A DNA stretch of 64,000 nt. It comes from Athripsodes cinereus. Taxonomy: Eukaryota; Arthropoda; Insecta; Trichoptera; Leptoceridae. Below the pieces are notes generated by a model, which made no database searches, had not been told where the DNA came from, and saw nothing but the letters and a program-made list of their open reading frames with translations. Shown here in pieces: positions 54,461 to 64,000 of the stretch (the stretch's first letter is position 1; every line of letters starts with the position of its first letter). Made by a program: the position numbers and the translations under genes. The stretch lies in contig OX388325.1 in assembly GCA_947579605.1 (NCBI GenBank), forward strand, positions 14,131,572-14,195,571, written 5' to 3'.

Positions 54461-55275
54461 ATATTTTAGATAGGATTAACTTTAGAATGCTTCCTTTAAC
54501 AAGATCTTGTTTTCCGTTCTACATTAAAAAAAAACAAAAACGATTGCAGACTCAAGAAACCCTGTTTATAGAATTTTAAAGTGCCAATTACGTCAGGTTT
54601 GTGAGAAAGGAGAGTTGAGGGTAGAATAAGATGAAATAAATATAAAAAAAAATGTATATGTTTGATAAAATGTGAAGTGTTTGGGATAGTATTAATTTTT
54701 AGACTGTTTTTTAAATTTTTGATTTTTCTTTTTTAAGAGTTTTTTTTGTATTGTTATTGCATACATTAGTGAAGTGTGAATGTGTTTGTGCGAATGAATG
54801 TATTAGGTATGTGTGCGAAATTGGGTGAGCAGCGATTTGTAATAGGAATGGGTGATTGGATGTATTGTGAATTAATACCTATATTATGTGTAAGATTTTC
54901 TATAATTGTTTTGTGTGTTATTGCTGAAGTATGCACTGTTTCGATGTAAGACTATTGGAATGTTTTTGTCGCTTACATGTTTATATTTATATGTCTTTCA
55001 TCTGTTGTGTACCATGTAAATGAAGAAACAAATCAGTGATTCGGTGAAAGTACCGGATACTTACCCGGTACATTGTGGAAAAAGGTACTGCAAGAAAATA
55101 TTCTTTAAGAAAACCGAGGAGTTTTGGAATATTTCAAATTCCTATACCATTTTCAAGTCAATATTCGCATTCGCATTCGCTCGCGAATTCGCGAATGTCA
55201 GCAAGAAATATTCGCATTCGCATTCGCATTCGCGAATATCCAAAATCAGACATTCGTTACATCACTAATACCTAC

Positions 55276-56186
55276 CTGCACTTTTCGTTAACTGGTTGGC
55301 AAAACATTGGTTTCTGCGGTACGTTTCCTTGACGGTTCCTCGTGTTTCGTTATAAAATCCTCGTTTTTATCTTCTTTTATACTTTTGAATGAATGTATTT
55401 ATAATACTGAGGAGTTGTTTAGTGTTTGGTGTTTATTATAATTCGGTTTTTCTTTTTATTTTAAGTTTGGTGTGGTTTTAAAATTTTATTGACTCAATAC
55501 AGTAGTTCATAGTTTTAATATTAAATTAATAGTATTTACTTTTTTTGCTAATCAATGAAATCTTTATCGGACTCCAAAATTATTTTAGTATATTTTTTAA
55601 CAGAATATATAAAATTAGGATTCACTTAATACATCTGGCCGAAGGTAGATTTAGAATTGAACAATTGGCTTCAATCAAACCCCCTTTTTTTGGTCGAACA
55701 CTAACAATGATTGCAAAATGTCTTTAAATTCAGTAGGTGGTAGGAATTACTTTCAAAGTAAATAACACACTTTTTTTCAATCATATATTATTTCAAATAT
55801 TACATGAATATGGATAGAGACATGGAAATAATAAAAAAATCAGCAACGTTGATACTTAATAATGATTTAAATTGAATTTTGTAATTACAATGTATGTCCT
55901 ATTGGTTCATGAACAACACTGTTTTATTAAATTTATGTCGTTTACTCACAAGTCACAATGGTACTTTTTTCTCTGACAATTTTAGCAAGACTTTATATTA
56001 CCCTCTACAATACAAACATATGATCATTTTAACTAATTCTACTTTATGTATTTTACCTGCCATTTCTTCTTCGCAGCTCAGATTCATAAACACATTTTTA
56101 TCGCAAATGAGAAATTGCGTTAATTTTATGATAATTTTGGAGGATATATTTTAAATTGTAAGGTTTTTTAAATTGTCTGTAATAAG
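55276..56186 (-). other. Unit B single-copy spacer with a short conserved frame
   Basis: Corresponds to unit A 37024-37312, 38289-38370, 38645-38671 and 40258-40792. A minus-strand frame ending MNLSCEEEMAGKIHKVELVK and YCRG, then a stop, is kept in both units (about 56000-56110 and 40590-40700) with some synonymous changes. It has no recognisable domain and no clear start, so coding status is unproven. Confidence 0.35.
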
Positions 56187-58006
56187 CAAAGATATACTAA
56201 AGTCAATCCACCGAGAAGCTGCAATTGTCCACGTGAACAATTCTGAGAACGTTTAGTACATCCAGGCAAATTTTAATAAAAGGCTGTTTCTTCTAGTCCG
56301 TATTTTTTAAATAGCTTTTAAATGACTGTACCCTTTTTATAAAGTCACTAACGATCACGCGGCAATAATTAAAAGTTTGCTTTTGAGACCTTATAAAAGG
56401 TATTTTCATTGCAATTGTGTAAATTATCTTTCCATATAAATATTGAAATTACCCTTTCCACTTTTCGTTAAAAAAATATTTTTGAACAGATTCAAATACA
56501 TTGCTTAAACGAAATACATTATATGAAATAGCGGCGACACGGAAAAATCACCTCAATTTATATTGTACATTAGAGATATTTTTTTGTACTTCTTTTCGAA
56601 TAGATACATCTTTTATTATTTTACAGTGAATATTAGACACTAGCCGTGTAACCCCACAGAGGTAATTTGGGTGCAAATCAAAAATGAGGTTTCGGCGAAG
56701 AATAAAACTTCTTGAGGTTAAAATTTTATTCGAGAATGCGATTCGCAATGTGACAAGTGGAAAATTGGAGCAATTGTTTAAAACACGTGATTAAAGTAGA
56801 AAAAATAATTTGGATGTCAGATGGAATGATGGATGATGATTTCGACCAATTCGTGATAAATGTTGGAAACACGTCCGATTCCTCATCTCTCTGATTAATT
56901 GTTTCTTTTTTTTAATTTAGTTGAAATTTTTTTATAAATCTTTTTGTGCTAAATTCTGACATACAGTAATTCCTCAAATTTCTTTTATAAATTAAGATAC
57001 ACACACTTACAAAGTAAATATATGTTATATGAAAGTAAATATATGTTATATGAAAACTGGGCCGATTTAGTCTATAAAATTTGTTATTTTTACTTTAGTT
57101 CTATTAATTATTCTAGGTTATCACATTTATAATGTTTGTTCGTTTTGCTATAATTATTTTTGTGTTGACACTTTGTTAAGGTGTTTAATTAATTATTCTA
57201 TGTTATCGTATTGATAAGGTTTTTTGTTTTGCTATAAGTATGTATATATATTATGTCACGTTGACATTTCAAATGTTTTAATCAATTATTTTATTATCTT
57301 TCTAAAATTTTGTTCCATATTTAAGAGTCCAATCAGTTACCTGAGTCTGCCCAAAAATAAGCCTCAAAAAATTTAAAATTACATAATCAAATCATTTAGT
57401 AAATAAGATTTTTTTATATAGGTACCTAATAATCATAAAATTTCGATAAACGGTCCATCATGTTTCAGTTTGTAGTAAATCTTTTTATAATTCAATAATT
57501 TTGTATAATCCAAAGGGTTGTGTAATGACACTGAAAATACATTAAAATAAATTACCTAGGTATATTGAAAAAAAACAGTTAAATTTTCACATATAAAAAA
57601 TCTGAAGCGTTTTCGTCAAGTTATCTCGACATTATTGAGAGCACTACAATAAAGATAATCTTAAAACAGTATGTTTATTTTAATATTACATATTTACAAT
57701 ATTTTTTAATTCACTCTGGGCAATTTCTATCCAGTATCTATTCTGCGAGCGGCCCATCTGATCACGTGAACATCACGCATTCCTAATGTTATTGTCGAGT
57801 GCATCGATAAAATGAATGAAGTATAGATAGGTAATTCAAAGAAAAAATCGCTCATGCAGCCAATCAAATTTTGCATCCAGTTTTATACTGACCTTGGTTG
57901 TAAGACAATACATTGCTAATGCTTGAAGGCCCAAATTGATGTTGGTGCACAAAAAAATCCGTTAAAATGTTCCACGCTGCAAGTTTGGTATGTCTATGGT
58001 AATAAG
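56179..58006. mobile_element. Short hAT-like MITE (family C) split by a 1.6-kb insertion, unit B
   Basis: MITE limits are 56187-57998, with a perfect 8-bp duplication GTAATAAG at 56179-56186 and 57999-58006. Its first 13 bp (CAAAGATATACTA) are separated from the rest (TAGATAGGTAATTC on) by about 1.62 kb of foreign DNA, about 56200-57824. Confidence 0.75.
56200..57824. mobile_element. 1.6-kb insertion of unknown class
   Basis: It is absent from the unit A MITE and from the copy at 47040-47212. It begins AAGTCAATCCACCGAG and ends AAAATGAATGAAG, with a possible TA duplication. No inverted ends are visible. CACGTGAACA occurs near both ends in direct orientation. No coding sequence; the interior is AT-rich. 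Confidence 0.55.
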
Positions 58007-59094
58007 ACATATTTCTTTTTCAACTTTGTCTAAAATAGTAAATACATCTTGCGAAGATGTATTTACTATTCATCCTCCTTTTTCTTAGCCTATCCGTTGT
58101 TTGGAGCCGTCGTTTTAAGTTTTAACTTGATGCTCGTGTTGACATTTTGGAGGATCATCCAGAGCGATCAATGAAAGTTGGATTAAGTATAGTCACACAA
58201 GTTTTTGGTCATATAAAAGAAAGGCAAAAAAAATTACATTTGGCAATTCAATGTCTCAAGTTCGATTCTCGCTCATTTCTGATCAATTTACTCTTTTATT
58301 CAATGTCATATAAGTGCATATATCCATGAAGTTAAATCTTTTGACTATAATAAGATCATTCAGATAAAAACAATAAATTATTGTAAATCGTTACTTTTTC
58401 AAACAATCTGCAGGGAGCAGAACAAGTTTTATGTATGTAGGAAAATATAAGATTGTATTCAAATTTCAAATAATAAAAAAAATCCCCTGTACTATCGTTT
58501 CATTTTATGCGTGTTTGATAATATTCGGTGAAAACATGTTTGTTTGTTGTGTCATTAAAAAAAGGTTGCGTATGAAATAGTTAGATACATTCTTTCTTTA
58601 CTTGCAGACATACAACGGAAAATGTTGTGAACACCTGATAAAAGTCTTGCTTCCTTATTTTTAATATATGAGTGAGAGAGAAATACGGATGCATCACATG
58701 AGTAAAAGAGTACTTCGCAAAGGACTCGGTATTGTACTATTGTAGCCATATTATATTCGTACACATAGAAAAAAGTTTATTGCATTCATATTGATGTTGT
58801 CTTACGCAGCGTATACTTGACACCCTTTTTCTAAAGTTGCTACTTCTCTCTGCTAGTACTACAAATTGCTAATATTTAAAAAAGGAACATGAAAATTGGG
58901 ATAGCCTAGTATTCACAGCAATTTTAAAATTTTCGACGCCGGGACCCTCTACAGACGGACGCCCGAAGCTTTTTCGTTTGTGGTGGCGCATTATTCGTTT
59001 TGTTTATTCATGATTTGTTCATTGCCTTATACATTTCGAGAGATAACGCAAATTTATAAAGAAGGAAAAATAAAATACGAATTTGCTTGTAATC

Positions 59095-59335
59095 TATCTC
59101 TATCTATCTATCTATACCATCACAACATATCCCACAAGTGGGGTAGCCAGCAGACCAGCTGCATATAAAATATGCAAGCTGTCTTCTCCGTGCCAATATA
59201 AAATCAAGACATTCAGGATGGGTGGCAAACCTCATCGCTGAATTTAAGATGTAAAATGTCTTATTTTTTCGAACACCTGCCTTTTACAGGACACTCGAAA
59301 ACTTATGGAGAAGAGTGGGAGACCAATTCTTTGTG
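59095..59335 (-). repeat. Repeat family S1, full length
   Basis: CTATCTATCTATCTATACC tail, terminus CAACATATCCCACAAGTGGG, full body and GAGTGGGAGACCAATTCTTT at the 5' end. It lies inside the long-inverted-repeat element. Confidence 0.75.
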
Positions 59336-59499
59336 CTTGTAATCAATGTACAGTAAATAGTAAATAATAAAAAGAAATAAATATTTGGTCTCCCACTATT
59401 TTCCATAAGTTATCGAGTGTCGTGGAGTAGGCAAATGGTCTCAAAACTTCACATAATATTATATACTACAATTTGCACCTATTCTGAATGTACTATTCC

Positions 59500-59790
59500 A
59501 CACCATCACAGTATATCTCACAAGTGGGTAGCCAGTATACCAGCCGCATGTAATAAACATGCAAGCCATCCTTTCTGTGCCAACAAAAAAATTAGAAACT
59601 TGGAATTTAAAATTTCATGTGTCTTTTTATTTTTTCGAACACCTGAAAACTTCGGAAGAGTTGGAGACCACTTCTTTGCCAAGTGCTCCAAGGAAAACCA
59701 AAAGAATCCTGAATGTTTTATTTTTTATTGGCACGAAGAGGACAATCTGCATGCTTATTACTTGTTCAACATGCTGTAGGGGTATAGCAG
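59500..59790 (-). repeat. Repeat family S1, diverged
   Basis: CACCATCACAGTATATCTCA, TAATAAACATGCAAGCC, TTTTTCGAACACCTGAAAAC and GGAGACCACTTCTTTGCC. A plus-strand S1-like remnant follows (TCCTGAATGTTTTATTTTTT, TGGCACGAAGAGGACAATCT), so two fragments are joined head to head. Confidence 0.55.
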
Positions 59791-60111
59791 TCACCAGATA
59801 GCAGTAATATTAAGTTTATAATTTATTATCCTGTGTTCCCCTCATTAATATTTTATTTTTCTTTCCTCTAAATTTAAAAGTCTTATGATGCAGTATTTCA
59901 TTAATTTTTAATCGATCATGCACTTCTTAACCTTTCTATCAGATTTATAAATTAGTGTTATCTCTCGAAATGTACAAGGCAATGAACGAATCATGAATAA
60001 ACAAAACGGATAATGCGCCACCGTTACAAACGAAAAAGCTTCGGGCGTCCGTCTGTAGAGGGTCCCGGCGTCGAAAATTTTAAAATTGCTGTGAATACTA
60101 GGCTATCCATA

Positions 60112-61345
60112 TGATGAACTATCGTTGTCAAATTGTATCAATAAAGATTTGTGGTGTGAATCTTCACTAACCAGGGCGTCTGCACAATGACATACTCTAC
60201 AACTGTCAATATAGACCATTAAAGGTCACGTGGTCTTGCCTATGGATTTGCTTTTGCTTGGGGGGCAAACAGTCAGATTGCGCAAATCATCCTTGTAGGA
60301 TGTTATGCCATAAGAGAAAAAAAAGAAAGTCAGACGAAAAAATAATAACAAAATCGACACTGACAGTTTTTTTGATTATTAGGTATTCTTTAGGCGTTCC
60401 ACCTAATATTACACCGTAATCGTCTGTTGTGTTGGGATGCCTGATGCCCCTCAATGATTTTTCTGTGACGTCATCCTTTAATGGTCTATTACTAAGTATA
60501 AGGTCGAGTATTCGACCATTCATGTTAGTAACGCCATTATGCTGCCTAAAATCTGTGAACGACATGAAATCTGTCAAAGGTGAGTTATGAAAACTATGGT
60601 TGTCAACTTTGAAAGCATTGGGTTCATCAGCTGAAACCCAGCAGATTCCAGGCACATTAAAATCGCCCAACAATATAAATTCATCATCCACATTATTCAA
60701 CACAAGTTGCGTTGCATTTTCAAAAAACTTACCCAGCTTCTGCGAATGACTCCGGCCTTGGGGCAGGTATACACATCACAGATTTACTCTTTTTGAGGTC
60801 GACAAGGTAATGGTAATCCATAATTCCTCCGCACCTGAGTCTGAAACCCAACCCTTGTTAACAGTTGCTGTTAAATTGGATTTTACTGCGATAAGGACTC
60901 CGCCTCCCAATTTTTGGTTAGTAGTATCGTAATCTCTATCAAGCCTGTAAACGCAATATCGGTCATCAAAAAGCTCATGGTCATAAAAAGTGTCATTCAG
61001 CCAAGATTCTGTAAGACAGACAATGTCGTAATCATTACACAAAATGTTATTATAAAAAGTATGTGTTTTAGTTCTAAGACACCTGACGTTTTGGTAATAT
61101 GTCGTTAAACTGCCGGTGGTATAAGGTTTAAATAGAGGATTAAATTCGGCGGTCTTCAACGGGGAAATCTTAGATGATGCTAAAGAGGTAAGGGGTATAG
61201 AGGTAAGAGAGGAAGATTGTGATGATGTACACGTAGGCATAAACTTTATAAAAATTACAAATATGAAAAAAATATAACATGTATCAGAAATAGAAAACGG
61301 GAACAAAAAGGAGTAATCAATCATTACATTTTGATGAACATCCAT
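60112..61345 (-). pseudogene. LINE ORF2 endonuclease domain, one stop and one MITE insertion
   Basis: Starts MDVHQNVMIDYS, then YYQNVRCLRTKTHTFYNNIL, CLTESWLNDTFYDHELF, LGGGVLIAVK and ELWITITL. A single TGA at 60776-60778 interrupts VNL-CVYLPQG, and the frame then reaches the catalytic LLGDFNVPGICWV near 60650. The MITE enters after RILDLILSN; beyond it the same frame resumes as IDSCRVC...DALVSEDSHH, the final catalytic Asp/Ser-His region. Removing the MITE and one TA restores the frame exactly. Confidence 0.8.
60212..60488. mobile_element. TA-flanked MITE GACCATTAAAGG (copy 2, inside a LINE)
   Basis: 273 bp (60214-60486), inverted relative to the copy at 38371-38642 and nearly identical to it. 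It is flanked by TA on both sides. Restoration of the LINE reading frame on removal confirms that TA is the true target duplication. Confidence 0.85.
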
Positions 61346-61354
61346 TTCAAATAG

Positions 61355-61765
61355 TCAAAATATTTTCTGAAGATCAGACTCTCTTCCAATGAGGATGGCT
61401 CTCGACTTGCTATCTTTCCTAGTGAATATTCTACATTTTTTGATCCATGTGAATTGATATTCCTTTGTCTTAGCCAATTCTCTGACTTGTCTGTAGAGTC
61501 TTTTGTTAGTTGGAGTTAGATGATAGTTCAAATAAACCTGGAAATCCTGTCCCTGGAAACCCAATTCCTTGGCATTAAGTCGTCGTTTTCTACGCACAGC
61601 CGCAATGAATGCTTCAACAAGGTTCCTTTTTCTGAATTGTACGATTATCTTTGATGTTTTTTTTTTTTTATCAGTACTCCATGCCGCAACTCGACGAGTG
61701 AAATTAACATCATCATCTTTAATAAATAATTTACAAAAAATAGATTTACCGGTTAATTTATACAT
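61355..61765 (-). pseudogene. LINE ORF1 protein, C-terminal part
   Basis: 136 open codons: KDDDVNFTRRVAAWSTDKKK, IIVQFRKRNLVEAFIAAVRR, then LNYHLTPTNKRLYRQVRELA and a YQFTWIKKCRIFTRKD end. The pattern (i-v-F--r---e-fi-a-rr, yln--LT---r-Ly---r---k) is that of nucleic-acid-chaperone-like ORF1 C-terminal domains of Jockey/CR1 LINEs. The stop at 61355 lies 9 bp before ORF2, a normal spacing. The N-terminus is lost. Confidence 0.75.
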
Positions 61766-61976
61766 TAAAATTCAAAAATCTATTATAATAAACACTTGTA
61801 ATATTGTAAAAAAGTTTTTGAACACAGATATTTCAGGCACAATGCTGGTATTTTGAACCCGCGTTCTGAGCCTATTCCTTTGATATCCTGTATATCTGGA
61901 TAGGTGATTTTTTCCCGGCATTAGACTGTTAAGTTTTTGTGTAATGTTTATTTAAAAGGTGTAACCGGTCCAGTAG

Positions 61977-62135
61977 TTTAAAATAAAATAATCTTTATTG
62001 TGGTATAAATAAAGTAGCACAATAGCGGGTTTATTGCCTTTAGGCAATTTCTACCAACCAACCAAATGTGAGAGAGATACAAGATACATTAATATTGATG
62101 TACGTAGCTAAGCACAAAAAAGAAAAGATAGAATT

Positions 62136-62166
<31 letters not shown>

Positions 62167-62170
62167 TCAA
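61977..62170 (-). repeat. LINE 3' end stem-loop and TTTA microsatellite
   Basis: GCGGGTTTATTGCCTTTAGGCAATTT...CCAACC resembles the CGAGTTTATCGC family with a different but paired stem (TTGCC/GGCAA). A TTTA microsatellite is at 62136-62167. Confidence 0.45.
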
Positions 62171-62735
62171 TTCACGGCCTGGGCCTTTTACATATAAATA
62201 TTAACATAATTATAATAAGTACACAAACAGTATTGACATACACAACACACAAAATGGACAATAAAATAAGAACCACAAATGAATAAAAATTCAAACATAG
62301 GTACATTGGGAAAACGAACGGATTTTTTTTTTTTTAGATTTTATATGTCAACTTGATAATATCTTTTACATAGTCAGCATGAAATATTTTTAACAAAACA
62401 AATGAGATGTCAAAAAATACAAGTAATTTAAATAGATGTCAAAAATTAAAAGTAAAAAGTCAAAGGTATGTAATATTATTAGACCACCTGAGGAATGTCA
62501 GTCAATAAAGAAAAGTCAAGAACGAGATATAAAATAATTTAAAGTGGTCGATATGTTGAAATGTTAAAAGGTTAAGATATCTAATAAGCTATTTAGTGTC
62601 AATTCATAAGGGTAAAAACAATATACCGAACAAAGATATAAAACATCGCGGAATTCTGATATTGAAAATTCAATAAATAATCCATAGACAAACAACAAAC
62701 CACAACTGCCCAATGTCAATTTATACACTTAAATA

Positions 62736-64000
62736 CAGTGGGTGGCCAAATTATTAGGGACAGTAGGAAATATCTTGTATTTTCCAGTTTGATTGAAGTT
62801 TTTGAACAAATATTTGGTTGTATCCTTTGCAGGTATTTTTTATTTAAAAGTGTAAACTGTTGAGATCATAAAAACAACAAATCACATGATCGAAACTATT
62901 TATTTTTTATGTAAAAAAATATCTAATACAATAACTACCGTCTAATCAAATTAATCCTAGTATTTTGAAATGCCACTCTTTGCTGCAGTTAGAGCTTCTA
63001 TACGTCAAGGCATACTGTCTATGCAAAATTTTGCATTATGTTGAAGCTTCATATTGTAATGGCATTCTTTGATCAGAGTTTCAACCAGTTTGCACTTGGT
63101 TGTGACCACTTCCTTGGCAACTCCCACTTAATGAGTTCCCACATATTTTCTGTAGGGCTCATGTGAGGTAAGTTGCCCAGCCAGGGCAAAATGGTTATGT
63201 TTTTTTCTTCCAGGAATGCAGTGATACTCTTGCCTTTATGATACGGTGCCGAATCGTATATAAAGGCTTACCCATCGTGACCACCAAACCATTCTTTAAG
63301 TTGTAGAAGCAGTTGAGATTCTAGTACTCGCTTATACTGATCTTGTCTCCTCGTCCCTTTCACGATGTTAAGGCATTCCATGCCCTTGGCTGAAATGTCA
63401 AACCATGCCATGACACTAACCACTGATTTGATACATTCCACAAGACAGTCAGGGTGGAACCTGCTCCCCAGGACGTCGCCAAGCAAATCAAGTTTTTTGG
63501 ACCAAAATCTGAAAAATTGTCGTCGGAGAAGAACACCAGTAAAATATTACAAAATCTTCAAAAATATGGTATTCTCGAACTTAACAGTACTAAGAAAGTA
63601 GTTTTTACTCGATTCCAATCTGCACTACTCACATTTCGGTGTTGATTGGACCATTGCAGCCCATTCTTCTTCATTGTTTTGATAAGGCGTAATTTTTGTG
63701 ATTGGCCTTCAAGCAATCAAATTGTCTAGCGCCAACCGTCTTCTGACTGTCTTATGGAAAACTGGATATTCTTCATCCTTAATCATCGCAGTAAGACAGA
63801 ACGTAATCATTTTCCAATTTTTGAAGCATATATCCCTGATTTTCCTATCGATACGGGGAGTAATTATTCATTTTTACCCGTATTTGCTGATACGGCTACT
63901 TCCAAGGGCTTGTTTTGAGCCATTTTTATTTTGATTCTGGTGACTTCTGACTTTGTAAGATCTGCTACATGTCTCTGGGAATATGTTGAGTATAATTACA
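62736..64000 (-). mobile_element. Tc1-like transposon, right end beyond the window
   Basis: The left terminus CAGTGGGTGGCCAAATTATT follows TA (62734-62735), the standard Tc1 arrangement. The transposase on the minus strand (about 62960-63900) is in several frames: FGPKNLICLATSW..., CLVECIKSVVSVMAWFDISA (63268-63486), DSAPYHKGK with the second catalytic Asp, and GNLPHMSPTENMWE with the final Glu. Stops and frameshifts show it is inactive. The other inverted end lies outside the window. Confidence 0.8.
63268..63486 (-). pseudogene. Tc1 transposase fragment
   Basis: 72 open codons including DCLVECIKSVVSVMAWFDIS, KGMECLNIVKGTRRQDQYKR and VLESQLLLQLKEWFGG. These correspond to the region between the first and second catalytic acids (v-vW--f---G---l--i-G--n---Y---L). 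It is part of the broken frame described for the element. Confidence 0.75.

Larger units (their letters stand above)
51905..55275 (+). mobile_element. Composite hAT transposon carrying a Jockey-like LINE, copy 2
   Basis: The element is 51913-55267 (3355 bp). Ends are TAGTGATGTAACGAAT and ATTCGTTACATCACTA. The flanking 8-mers ACACCTAC (51905-51912) and ATACCTAC (55268-55275) differ by one base. Orientation of the LINE is opposite to copy 1. It lacks 660 bp relative to copy 1, mainly endonuclease sequence, at a junction near 52464. Inserted in duplication unit B; unit A has an unrelated hAT 4 bp away. Confidence 0.85.
47522..58144 (-). repeat. Segmental duplication, unit B
   Basis: Second copy of the unit at 33962-41121. 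It is longer because it carries the 2.02-kb element (49845-51864), the composite hAT (51913-55267) and a 1.6-kb insertion (about 56200-57824). It lacks the unit A insertions. Aligned flanking sequence looks around 90% or more identical by eye. Confidence 0.85.
58901..60107. mobile_element. Long-inverted-repeat element (about 165-bp arms)
   Basis: The left arm 58901-59063 (GGATAGCCTAGTATTCACAG, CGACGCCGGGACCCTC, TTCGAGAGATAACGC) is repeated inverted at about 59950-60107 with a few differences. The interior is made up largely of two S1 repeats. It interrupts a LINE endonuclease frame at its right side. No clear target duplication is visible. No transposase. Confidence 0.75.
60108..61800 (-). 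mobile_element. Jockey/CR1-like LINE, ORF1 end plus endonuclease, truncated
   Basis: On the minus strand this holds the C-terminal part of ORF1 (61355-61765) and the endonuclease part of ORF2 (61345 to about 60110). The reverse transcriptase is missing because the element is cut at the long-inverted-repeat insertion. A 273-bp MITE (60214-60486) lies within the endonuclease. Confidence 0.75.

Overview
This window comes from a transposon-saturated, AT-rich animal genome, most likely an insect and probably lepidopteran. The reasons are short TACCTA-rich spacers, 5'-truncated non-LTR retrotransposons ending in microsatellite tails, tRNA-like SINE heads, and many hAT, PIF/Harbinger and Tc1/mariner remnants. 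The order is an inference; the sequence alone does not prove it. I see no bacterial or phage content. The only credible host-type genes are two C2H2 zinc-finger paralogues on the minus strand (34052-35533 and 48252-49640).

Layout. Positions 1-4460 hold SINE and LINE fragments. 4469-8483 is a hAT-type element (perfect 16-bp terminal inverted repeats, 8-bp target duplication) whose interior is an almost complete but dead Jockey-like LINE. 8500-33960 is a mosaic: RTE-like LINE 3' ends, two SINE families, several MITEs, a Harbinger transposase fragment, an 11-bp minisatellite (28979-29555) and a hAT MITE. 33962-41121 is segmental-duplication unit A (zinc-finger gene plus upstream DNA). 41530-47500 is mainly MITEs, a tRNA-like SINE and gene-free DNA. 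47522-58144 is unit B, the second copy of the duplication. 58900-64000 holds a long-TIR element, an ORF1/endonuclease LINE split by a MITE, and a Tc1-like transposon that runs off the window.

The two duplicated units act as natural empty-site controls for each other. Unit A alone carries a 1.23-kb hAT (with a second hAT nested in it), a solo LTR, a 272-bp TA-flanked MITE and a 1.58-kb element. Unit B alone carries a 2.02-kb element with 26-bp inverted repeats and a 4-bp target duplication, a second copy of the hAT-plus-LINE composite, and a 1.6-kb insertion of unknown type. Comparing A with B gives exact insertion boundaries.

The most unusual object is the hAT composite (4469-8483 and 51913-55267). 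Both copies share a LINE with the same Asp-to-Gly loss in reverse-transcriptase motif A, the same nested foreign LINE fragment and the same stop. Each is bounded by hAT ends and its own 8-bp duplication. The simplest reading is that a dead retrotransposon is being multiplied as passenger DNA of a cut-and-paste transposon.
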